Assembly (NCBI GenBank): GCA_016197365.1
Contig: JACPVS010000011.1
Location: 1-64,000, forward strand
From: Mycolicibacterium cosmeticum
GTDB taxonomy: Bacteria > Actinomycetota > Actinomycetes > Mycobacteriales > Mycobacteriaceae
DNA: 64,000 nucleotides
Direction: 5' to 3'
Positions within the stretch are counted from its first letter, which is position 1; the number at the start of each line of letters is the position of its first letter. The position numbers and the translations under genes were made by a program. Of this stretch, positions 56,204-63,083 are shown one piece after another. The notes under the pieces are model-generated. The model did no database searches. It saw nothing but the letters and a program-made list of their open reading frames with translations, and was not told the DNA's origin.

Positions 56204-56828
56204 CGCCGACGGTGATGAGATCCGAGATGGGCGTCCAGATGGGCCTGCGCACCCGGTGCTGATCGGCGATGGTGAAACCGGCGTCGGTGAACAGGGTGCG
56301 CATCTCCTGCTCGCTGGGGTTGTGCGCGGGATTCCACAGCGCGGCTGACAGGGCGTGCAGCGGGAGCACCTGGCGGGGGCTGATGGTCGTGACGGCCACC
56401 AGGCCGCCCGGGGCCAGCACCCGGCGGAATTCCCGCAGCGCCGCCGGCTGATCGAAGAAGTGGAATGCCGATGTCGTCACCACCGCATCCAGGAAGCCGT
56501 CCTCGAACGGCAGCTCCTCGGCGGGCGCCGACTTCCAGCGCACCCGGTCGGAACGTTTGCGGGCCTGCGCGAGCATGCCGTCGGACATGTCGATGCCGTA
56601 CACCTCGTCGGGCTGCAGCTCACGCTGGATCCGGTCGGCGAGAATGCCTGTCCCGCAGGCGATGTCGGCGATCTGGCGCGACCCGTGCTGCCGTAGCTGG
56701 GCGATGACCTCGTCCTGGGCGGGTTGATACACCCAGCGCTGCAGGCACTGCTGGTTGTAGGCCGGGGCCGCGAAACTCCAGAAGCGGGTGATGGCGTCGT
56801 TGAAGCCTCTGCGTTGCGTGGTCGTCAT
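56193..56828 (-). CDS. Class I SAM-dependent methyltransferase (211 aa)
   Basis: Rossmann-type methyltransferase. Motif I is ADIACGTGILADRI (about 54-67), motif II VYGIDMSDGMLAQA, then a post-motif VVTTSAFHFFDQPAALREFRRVLAPGGLVAVTTI. The acceptor is unknown; the N-terminal helix pair (FWSFAAPAYNQQCLQRWVYQPAQDEV) is typical of small-molecule methylases. It overlaps the coiled-coil gene upstream by 4 bp and is the last gene of the minus-strand series. Confidence 0.87.
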   Translation of the reverse strand: MTTTQRRGFNDAITRFWSFAAPAYNQQCLQRWVYQPAQDEVIAQLRQHGSRQIADIACGTGILADRIQRELQPDEVYGIDMSDGMLAQARKRSDRVRWKSAPAEELPFEDGFLDAVVTTSAFHFFDQPAALREFRRVLAPGGLVAVTTISPRQVLPLHALSAALWNPAHNPSEQEMRTLFTDAGFTIADQHRVRRPIWTPISDLITVGVTP

Positions 56829-57151
56829 GACTGGGTTCGCTTTCCGCCGGGGATACGGTCCACCACCCAGCCTAACCGCGCCACGGTGCTCTCCAGCGGG
56901 TCGACCACTTCGGCCAGCCGCTGGATCCGGGGCAGCGTCTCGGCGATGGAATTGGCGCCCGCGGCGATCTTTTCCGCCGAGGCGTCGATCCCGCTGGCGG
57001 CCTCGGTCAGGGATTTGATCTCGGCGGCGATCATCTCCGCATGCCGGTTGATGCCCGCGGCACTCTCACTGAGCTCGGCGATGTTGTCGGCGATGAACTG
57101 GGCCGACCGCCGCAACTCGGAGATGTCCTCCAAGACCTTGAGCCGTTTCAT
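56825..57151 (-). CDS. Small coiled-coil protein (108 aa)
   Basis: Almost wholly helical, with heptad-like runs (ELRRSAQFIADNIAELSESAAGINRHAEMIAAEIKSLTEAASGIDASAEKIAAGANSIAETLPRIQRLAEVVDPLESTVARLGWVVDRIPGGKR). It resembles short actinobacterial proteins found beside MerR regulators, of unknown role. ATG at 57151 overlaps the MerR stop by 4 bp. Confidence 0.65.
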   Translation of the reverse strand: MKRLKVLEDISELRRSAQFIADNIAELSESAAGINRHAEMIAAEIKSLTEAASGIDASAEKIAAGANSIAETLPRIQRLAEVVDPLESTVARLGWVVDRIPGGKRTQS

Positions 57152-57903
57152 GTCTCCTGCTCCCCCTGCTGGTAGCGCCGCAGCTCGGCGCGTACGGCTT
57201 CGTCGAGTGCGCGGTCCAGGCTGGCGTGCGCCGAGCGCCGGGCCACCCGGCGCATGGCGTCGATCAGGTCGGCGGCCCATGCGAGCTCCGCTTCGTTTCC
57301 GGGATACCAGCCGGTGCCGCGCTGCCGGACCACTTCGGTGTGCCCGGCGCCGGACAGCGACTGCGCCGCCTCGTCGAGCTTCTTGTCCACCGCCGCGGTC
57401 GTCTTGAGGATCGCGGCCAACGGCATCCCGCGGGACACCAGTTTCCCGAAGTCGTCGATGACCCGCCGGTCCCGCACCAGATACGTATCGGCATCCTCGG
57501 CCGCCTCGCTCGGTTCGATGACACCGTTGGCGATCAGCCGCCGCAGGGCTGCGGCGTTCAGCGGGCCCAGCAGAGCCTCGAGCTGGGCGCGTGTCATGGT
57601 CTCGGACACCGGATGTGACCAGGGTTCGGTCACCAACTCCCCCAGGTCGGTCAGATCGAGCACCTCGACCAGACCCTCCCCGCGCTGCAGCCCGGTCAGG
57701 AATTTCAGGATGTGCTTGACCGTGAAACCCTCGCTGAGCAACCGGATGATCGCCTGCAGTTGACTGAGATGCTTGTCGGTGTAGATGGCGACGCGGCCGC
57801 GGCGCTGCGGCCGCGGCAGCAGCCCACTCTCCTGGTAGACGCGCACGTTCCGGGTTGTCGTCCCCGCCACGCGAGCGAGGTCGTCGATCCGGTACTCGGT
57901 CAC
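57148..57903 (-). CDS. MerR-family transcriptional regulator (251 aa)
   Basis: N-terminal MerR HTH (YRIDDLARVAGTTTRNVRVYQESGLLPRPQRRGRVAIYTDKHLSQLQAI, about 4-50), dimerisation helix, and a longer C-terminal region that may bind a hydrophobic ligand. Only 9 bp separate it from the monooxygenase stop, so it can be read from the same transcript and could control that operon's promoter. No Cys triad, so not a metal sensor of the MerR/CueR kind. Confidence 0.85.
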   Translation of the reverse strand: MTEYRIDDLARVAGTTTRNVRVYQESGLLPRPQRRGRVAIYTDKHLSQLQAIIRLLSEGFTVKHILKFLTGLQRGEGLVEVLDLTDLGELVTEPWSHPVSETMTRAQLEALLGPLNAAALRRLIANGVIEPSEAAEDADTYLVRDRRVIDDFGKLVSRGMPLAAILKTTAAVDKKLDEAAQSLSGAGHTEVVRQRGTGWYPGNEAELAWAADLIDAMRRVARRSAHASLDRALDEAVRAELRRYQQGEQET

Positions 57904-57912
57904 CAGCGAATT

Positions 57913-59400
57913 CTATGCGGTCAGGACGGGGGCACTGCTGCTATCCGCCACGGTGATCCGGTAGTCGGCCAGGTCCAGCGTCTTGAGTTGGTTGACGTAC
58001 TGGGTGGCGAACCCGGGGAACATCGTCGCGTTGAACCCGTCGTCGGTCAGGTACCAGCTCTGGCAGCCGGAATTCCAGGTGGTCGACTCCAGCCTGCGCT
58101 GGATGTCCTCGTTGTAGCGGGCCTGCACCTCGGGCCGGACGTCGAGTGCCTTCCAGCCGAACTGCAGCAGCTTGGCGATCGCCCCGGTGATGTAGTCGAT
58201 CTGCGCCTCCATGTACACCAGCGCCGAGCTGTGGCCCGGACCGGAGTTCGGACCGAAGGTGAAGTACAGGTTGGGATAGCCCGACACCGCGACGCTGCGG
58301 TAGGCGTAGGCACCCCGACTCCACTCCGATGCCAGATCGCGGCCGTCGATGCCGGTGACGGGGAACGGGGTTCCTGCCTTGGACACGTCGAACCCGGTGG
58401 CGAACACGATCGCGTCGAACTGGTGCTCGATACCCTCGACGGTCCGAATCCCGTTGGGCGACAACCGCGATATCGGCCACGTCACCAGCTTGCAGTTGTC
58501 CGCTTGCAGAGCCGGGTAATACTCGCTGGTCATCAGCAGGCGCTTGCAGCCTGCCGAGAAGTCCGGCTTCAGCTGTCTGCGCAGCCACGAATCCTTCACC
58601 TGTAGACGCAGATTCGCCATGCTGACGGCCTCCACCACGCGGGTGAATGGGGTATCCCACACCACGCCGAGCGCCACCGATTCGTGGCCCCAGAACCAGG
58701 CGGACCGGATGAGCTTCTCGGCCAGTGGCGCCTTGGCGTAGATCCGTTTTGCCCAGTCGGCGGTCGGGGTGTTGACGCGCGGCAGCACCCAGCCCGCGGT
58801 GCGCTGGAACACCTTGACCGACTCGGCGACCTTCACCAGTTCGGGGACGATCTGCACGCCGCTGGCACCGGTGCCGACGACGGCGACCTTCTTGCCGGTG
58901 AAGTCGTAGTCGTGATCCCAACGGGCACTGTGGATCTTCTTGCCCTCGTAGGTCTCGATACCCTGGATGGCGGGCAGGCTCACGTTCGCCAACGGGCCGG
59001 AGGCGATGATGACGGCCCGGGCGCGCACCTCCGGGCGGCCCGTGAAGGACACCGTCCACTCCCCCGCCGCCTGGTCGTAGGTCACGCCCGTGACGTTGTG
59101 GTCGAAGCGGATCGAGTCGGCCAGGCCTGCGGACTCGACCATGCTGTCGATGTACTGCAGGATCTCAGCACTGCCCGAGTAGGTGTGCGACCAGTCCGGG
59201 TTGGGCGCGAAGCTGTAGGAGTACAACCGCGACGGAATGTCGCAGGCCGCACCCGGGTAGGTGTTGTCCCGCCAGGTGCCGCCGACGCGGGTGTCCCGCT
59301 CGTAGATGACGAAGTCGGTGACGCCTTGTTCCTGGAGCCGGATGGCTGCGCCGATTCCGGCGAAACCGGCACCGATGATCGCTACCGAAAGGGTCATCAT
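57913..59400 (-). CDS. Flavin-containing / Baeyer-Villiger-type monooxygenase, MymA-like (495 aa)
   Basis: FAD- and NADPH-dependent oxygenase. FAD motif GAGFAGIG (10-17), BVMO-like fingerprint YEGKKIHSARWD (151-162; the usual leading F is Y), NADPH motif VGTGASG (about 175-181), and FATGFD near 370. Together with the neighbouring diiron protein, SDR and esterase it resembles the M. tuberculosis mymA-lipR-sadH group, which is linked to envelope lipid changes under acid stress. Start ATG at 59400 (ATGATG; 59397 is alternative) overlaps the diiron gene's stop by 4 bp. Confidence 0.9.
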   Translation of the reverse strand: MMTLSVAIIGAGFAGIGAAIRLQEQGVTDFVIYERDTRVGGTWRDNTYPGAACDIPSRLYSYSFAPNPDWSHTYSGSAEILQYIDSMVESAGLADSIRFDHNVTGVTYDQAAGEWTVSFTGRPEVRARAVIIASGPLANVSLPAIQGIETYEGKKIHSARWDHDYDFTGKKVAVVGTGASGVQIVPELVKVAESVKVFQRTAGWVLPRVNTPTADWAKRIYAKAPLAEKLIRSAWFWGHESVALGVVWDTPFTRVVEAVSMANLRLQVKDSWLRRQLKPDFSAGCKRLLMTSEYYPALQADNCKLVTWPISRLSPNGIRTVEGIEHQFDAIVFATGFDVSKAGTPFPVTGIDGRDLASEWSRGAYAYRSVAVSGYPNLYFTFGPNSGPGHSSALVYMEAQIDYITGAIAKLLQFGWKALDVRPEVQARYNEDIQRRLESTTWNSGCQSWYLTDDGFNATMFPGFATQYVNQLKTLDLADYRITVADSSSAPVLTA

Positions 59401-60317
59401 GCCACCGGCTCGTAGGTCAGTTCCTGCGACCACGTCGGGGTGTTGCGCACCAACGAGATCGGGATGACGCCGGTGACCTTCACCAGAGAGTCGGCCATCC
59501 AGTGGTACTTCGAGCTGCGGTCGATCACCTTCTTGCTGTGCCACGAGATGAACCGGTACATCGGTACCCGGTGCACGAATTCGCTTCGCTCACCGACGCT
59601 CCGGAAGCGGCGCATGGCCTGGTAGAGCCGTTCCTCGTTGACGCCCATGGCCACGATGTTGTCGCGCATCTTGTTCAGCAGCGGGAAGTAGCTGAGGGTG
59701 CCGATCACCAGCGCGGGGTTCATCCAGCTGCCGACGAATTCGACTGCCAACTTGCGCATTCCGGCGTGGCCCAGGATATCCATGACCTCGAAGTCCACCG
59801 CCAGGTGCCGGGACTCGTCGGAGTTGATCCGCTTGAACACCTCTTGGGCCACCGGGTCTTTCACCTCGTCGGTGATGAATTTGATCAACGCACCGTCGAG
59901 GGCAACCTCCAGCATCGGGATGACGGTGCCGAGGATCGACAGGGACATGCCATCGGCGAACTTGTCCAGCCACGTGATGACCAGCTGCACGTTGACGCTC
60001 GGCGGCGGGACTTCGTCATTCTCGAGCATGCCCCACCGGCGCATCAGCGCCAGTTCGGCGTTGGCGTGCTTCTGTTCCTCGGCGTGGAAGTGCTCGTAGA
60101 TGCTCTTCAGCGTCGGGGTCGGCGCCTTCTTGGCCAGGGCCGCGAAGCCACGGGCGCCGACGTTCTCGATCCACATCAGATCGGTCATGAACGGCTTGAG
60201 CTTGGCCCACAGCTCGGCGTCGATGAGCTCGGCTCCCGGTGCGTCCCAGTCGATGTCGACCAGGGCCCATTGCTTGTCCTTGATCTTCTGCAGCATCTCG
60301 TCGAGATCCATCGCCAT
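59397..60317 (-). CDS. Ferritin-like diiron protein (306 aa)
   Basis: A complete ferritin-like diiron set is visible: Glu51 (WIENVG), Glu81 and His84 (EEQKH), Glu137 (PMLEVAL), Glu168 and His171 (DESRH), i.e. E...ExxH...E...ExxH. Such enzymes are oxygenases, desaturases or N-oxygenases. The ATG at 60317 is set by the family-like N-terminus MAMDLDEML; the in-frame reading further upstream lies antisense within the SDR gene. It is followed by the monooxygenase in a 4-bp overlap and preceded by the SDR at 14 nt. The substrate may be a fatty acyl chain; not proven. Confidence 0.8.
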   Translation of the reverse strand: MAMDLDEMLQKIKDKQWALVDIDWDAPGAELIDAELWAKLKPFMTDLMWIENVGARGFAALAKKAPTPTLKSIYEHFHAEEQKHANAELALMRRWGMLENDEVPPPSVNVQLVITWLDKFADGMSLSILGTVIPMLEVALDGALIKFITDEVKDPVAQEVFKRINSDESRHLAVDFEVMDILGHAGMRKLAVEFVGSWMNPALVIGTLSYFPLLNKMRDNIVAMGVNEERLYQAMRRFRSVGERSEFVHRVPMYRFISWHSKKVIDRSSKYHWMADSLVKVTGVIPISLVRNTPTWSQELTYEPVA

Positions 60318-60331
60318 GATTGCCGGTCCTT

Positions 60332-61171
60332 TCAGTTGTCGGGGAGAAGGCGGCCGAGCAGGCCGGCGCCGCGGACGTAGAGAGCGGGGAAGTGCCGTTT
60401 GAGGTGCCAGATGACGGTGGCGTCCAGCTGCGGCACGACGTAGAGCCGGCCGCTGTCGTGGGCGTCGAGGGTCCGGGCAGCGACATTGTCGGCGGACAGG
60501 CCGGTCCAGCGGGCCAGCTGCTGGCTCAGGTTCATCGAAGCGGGAGTGATGCGACCGTCGGTGAAGACATTGGTCTTCACAAAAGTCGGGCACAACACGG
60601 TGACCGCGATATCGGTGCCGGCCAGTTCGGCGGTCAAGGTCTCCGACAGCGACATCACGCCGGCCTTGGAGACGTTGTATGCGGCCATCGACGGGGCCGC
60701 GGCGAAGCCCGCCGCCGACGCCACGTTGATGATGCCGCCGCGGCCGGCCTCCCGCAGCAGCGGGGTGAAGACCTCACATCCGTAGACCACGCCCCACAGG
60801 TTGATGCCGAGCGCCCAGTCCCAGTCGTCGAAACCGATGTCGCCGACGGGTTTTCCGCCGATCCCGACGCCGGCGTTGTTGATCACGCACGTCGGCGCGC
60901 CACCGAAGATCTCCTGCGCCTGTTTGGCCAGCAGTTCGATCGCGCTGCGATCGGACACATCGCACTGCACGGCATGCCCCTTGCCGGTCCAGAGCCGGTC
61001 GATCAGGGCCACCGTCTCCGCCGCCCGGTCGGCGTCGATGTCCGCGCAGATGACCTCGCCACCCCGCCGGGCGAGCTCGAGGGCGAACGACCGGCCGATA
61101 CCGCTGCCCGCGCCGGTCACCACCGCCTTGGCGTCCTTGGTGCGTTTGGGACCACCGAACAGGTTGAACAT
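60332..61171 (-). CDS. SDR oxidoreductase, SadH-like (279 aa)
   Basis: Classical SDR: TGAGSGIG (about 20-27), NNAGVGIGG (about 97-105), the catalytic Ser in NVASAAGF, and YNVSK (about 164-168). C-terminal tail with RHFPALYVRGAGLLGRLLPDN fits SadH, a fatty-alcohol/acyl dehydrogenase-like protein near mymA in M. tuberculosis. ATG at 61171 shares one base with the esterase stop (TGATG); a TTG one codon earlier is possible. Confidence 0.88.
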   Translation of the reverse strand: MFNLFGGPKRTKDAKAVVTGAGSGIGRSFALELARRGGEVICADIDADRAAETVALIDRLWTGKGHAVQCDVSDRSAIELLAKQAQEIFGGAPTCVINNAGVGIGGKPVGDIGFDDWDWALGINLWGVVYGCEVFTPLLREAGRGGIINVASAAGFAAAPSMAAYNVSKAGVMSLSETLTAELAGTDIAVTVLCPTFVKTNVFTDGRITPASMNLSQQLARWTGLSADNVAARTLDAHDSGRLYVVPQLDATVIWHLKRHFPALYVRGAGLLGRLLPDN

Positions 61172-62139
61172 CAACAGATCTCCTGGAGCTCATCGGAAAA
61201 CGCGTCGGCGATGAAGTTCGCCGCCCGCCGTAGCGCGACCTTCGCCTCGGGTGCCAGGTTCGGCAGCGCCTGGAACACGTGCACCATGCCCGGCCACACC
61301 TCGAGGGTGCTGGCGCCGCCCGCCTTGCGGAGTTCGGCATCGAGGTGACGCGCGTCGGCGCTGAGCATCTCGAAGTCGCCGACCTGGATCAGCATCGGCG
61401 GCAAGGCACGCGCCGCCGCGAAGTCGAGCCGCAGCCGCGGGTGGTCCGGGTCTTGTCCGTGCGTGTAGAGGCCCACCATCTTGCGGGCGGCACCCGCCGA
61501 CATGGCGGGATCGCGGCGCGAGGTCTCCTGCTGCTCGGCGAGCCCGAGGGTGAGGTCGATCAGCGGGGAGAACAGCACCACGCCGGCCGGCTGGAAGGCC
61601 GCGTCGTCGGCGTGGGCGAGCAGCATGTCGCAGGTCAGATGCCCACCCGCGGAGTCCGCCCCGATCACGATGTCGGATCCCGCGTAGCCCTGGGCCAACA
61701 GCCACCGGTAGCCCGTTTCGACGTCCTGCGCGGCCGACGGGAAGCGGTGCTCGGGGGCCAGCCGGTAGTCCACGACGTAGAAGGGCAGGCCGGTGGCCTC
61801 CGACAAGCGGGCGACCAGCTTACGATGGGTCTTCGCCGAACAGATGACATACGCGCTGCCGTGCACGTAATAGCCTGCCCGCCTACCGAATTCGACGCCG
61901 GGGCCGAGCACCCACTCACCCTGCGCTTCCGGGATGATCTTCGTCCCCGCAGGCATGGACCCGCCCGCCGCCATGATGGTGGCGATCAGCGTGCGCCCGA
62001 ACCAGACGCCGGGCTTGTTCATCGGGATGGCGCTGGTCAGCGCGCCCAGCGTCCAGCGGGTGGCCGTGGCCGAAACCACCGCACGCAGCGATGCGCGGGT
62101 CGGTATGTCGCCGCGGTTAGGAAGAACACTGTCCGTCAC
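61171..62139 (-). CDS. Alpha/beta-hydrolase (HSL-type esterase), LipR-like (322 aa)
   Basis: Hormone-sensitive-lipase-type esterase. The catalytic Ser is in GADSAGGHL (about 165-173). The oxyanion-hole motif that usually reads HGGG is HGSA (about 93-96, in YVHGSAYVICS). The acidic residue is near LIQVGDFEMLSADA and the His near MVHVFQ. The GTG at 62139 gives the normal length; the longer reading upstream is Ser/Arg/Pro-rich and antisense to another gene. First gene of the mymA-like operon, with a TTGACA -35 and inverted repeat upstream. Confidence 0.86.
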   Translation of the reverse strand: MTDSVLPNRGDIPTRASLRAVVSATATRWTLGALTSAIPMNKPGVWFGRTLIATIMAAGGSMPAGTKIIPEAQGEWVLGPGVEFGRRAGYYVHGSAYVICSAKTHRKLVARLSEATGLPFYVVDYRLAPEHRFPSAAQDVETGYRWLLAQGYAGSDIVIGADSAGGHLTCDMLLAHADDAAFQPAGVVLFSPLIDLTLGLAEQQETSRRDPAMSAGAARKMVGLYTHGQDPDHPRLRLDFAAARALPPMLIQVGDFEMLSADARHLDAELRKAGGASTLEVWPGMVHVFQALPNLAPEAKVALRRAANFIADAFSDELQEIC

Positions 62140-62153
62140 GCCAAATAGGTCAT

Positions 62154-62189
62154 CACCAACTGTGTCATTTGTCAATGGCACAGTTGGTG
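62154..62189. promoter_or_regulatory. Inverted repeat and -35 of the mymA-like operon
   Basis: CACCAACTGTG (62154-62164) and CACAGTTGGTG (62179-62189) are perfect 11-bp arms with a 14-bp spacer. A consensus TTGACA -35 on the minus strand (62175-62170) lies in the spacer. It looks like an operator for the esterase-SDR-diiron-monooxygenase operon, perhaps bound by the operon's own MerR or another regulator. Confidence 0.6.
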
Positions 62190-62218
62190 GCGGCAGTCTC
62201 TCCGCAGCGCCTACGGCA

Positions 62219-62695
62219 TCAGAAACGCCAGTTGAAGCGCCAGAAAGCGGCCGATACGAGCAACAGCCCGGCGCCGCCTGCCGCGAACATCCACGCGTGC
62301 TCGCCCACGAAGAAGGTGAGGGCGAGCGCCAGCACGCCGAACACCAGGAACGTCCGCCACGTCCAGTGCCCGCCGTCGCCGGATTCTTCGAAGAAGGCGA
62401 GCGCGTGGTCGACGAAGGTCTGCGGCGTGAACTCGTCGACAAGGTCCACCTCGGCAAGCATCGCCGTGCCGAGCAGTTCGTTGCTCGCACTGTCCATCAC
62501 CCGCAACGCTCCCCCGTCGACCTCGGCCACGACGGTCGGCTGCAAGCCGGCGGCACCCCGCAGGGCGTACAGGACGTAGTGGGTTTTGCGGCCGGGACCA
62601 CCCGGAGCCGGCTGCGCCTCTACGCGAGCCAGGTAGGCGTCGACCTCGTCCTCGTCGTAGCCCCGGGAGCCCGCGGGCGGTGGGGAGAAGGCCAT
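62219..62695 (-). CDS. Membrane protein with DivIVA-like N-terminal segment (158 aa)
   Basis: The N-terminus has AGSRGYDEDEVDAYLARVEA, like the short DivIVA/Wag31 motif that occurs in some membrane-linked mycobacterial proteins. Then a soluble beta-rich stretch, and two adjacent TM segments at the C-terminus (about 115-133 and 136-153). No enzymatic motif. ATG at 62695 preferred; an earlier in-frame start at 62707 adds four residues. Function unknown. Confidence 0.7.
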   Translation of the reverse strand: MAFSPPPAGSRGYDEDEVDAYLARVEAQPAPGGPGRKTHYVLYALRGAAGLQPTVVAEVDGGALRVMDSASNELLGTAMLAEVDLVDEFTPQTFVDHALAFFEESGDGGHWTWRTFLVFGVLALALTFFVGEHAWMFAAGGAGLLLVSAAFWRFNWRF

Positions 62696-62894
62696 GACGC
62701 ACTCCAATGATCGGGAGTCCTAAATCCCGCGCGCGACCGAAGAGATCAACATCGCCCAAGCAGACTGATTCCCATGACAATTACCGCTACATCACGAACC
62801 GTTGCCAACGGCATCGTCGTGGCACTGCTAACGGTCAGATAACGCCCAGGAGATAAGTGGTTTGCGCGCGGGCAAGGTACCCGTCAGCGTTTGC

Positions 62895-62900
62895 TATGCT
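62895..62900 (+). promoter_or_regulatory. -10 element of the 53-aa membrane protein
   Basis: TATGCT on the plus strand, with a start of transcription expected near 62907 and the ATG at 62919, leaving a short leader with a G-rich ribosome site (CAGGGGG). Confidence 0.45.
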
Positions 62901-62918
62901 CGCGCGCAGGGGGTTGAG

Positions 62919-63080
62919 ATGAGACGATCTGCGCATACGTGCAGTTGCCTGAATCCCAACGAATGCGAATGCGCAGCGTTGGTGGACGACCGGCCCGGTT
63001 TTTTGATCGTCTGGCTGGTCGGCGCCCTGCTGGTGGGTTTGTCGCTGATGGCGCTCTTGGTCTGGCTCCTGTTCGCCTGA
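62919..63080 (+). CDS. Small Cys-rich single-TM protein (53 aa)
   Basis: Cys-x-Cys...Cys-x-Cys at the N-terminus (TCSCLNPNECECA), which may bind a metal or form disulfides, then one strong TM helix (about 28-50). A start at 62919 has a ribosome site; the longer 72-aa reading from 62862 is less likely because the -10 element lies inside it. Unknown function. It sits 3 nt before the convergent MFS stop. Confidence 0.55.
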   Translation: MRRSAHTCSCLNPNECECAALVDDRPGFLIVWLVGALLVGLSLMALLVWLLFA

Positions 63081-63083
63081 CCG

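Noticed and set aside
59397..60593. A 398-aa diiron protein starting at 60593
   Set aside because: The added N-terminus is Arg/Pro/His-rich and runs through the SDR gene; the family begins at the ATG at 60317.
61171..62490. A 439-aa esterase starting at 62490
   Set aside because: The extra residues are Ser/Arg/Cys-rich and antisense to the membrane-protein gene; the GTG at 62139 fits the family length and the promoter upstream.
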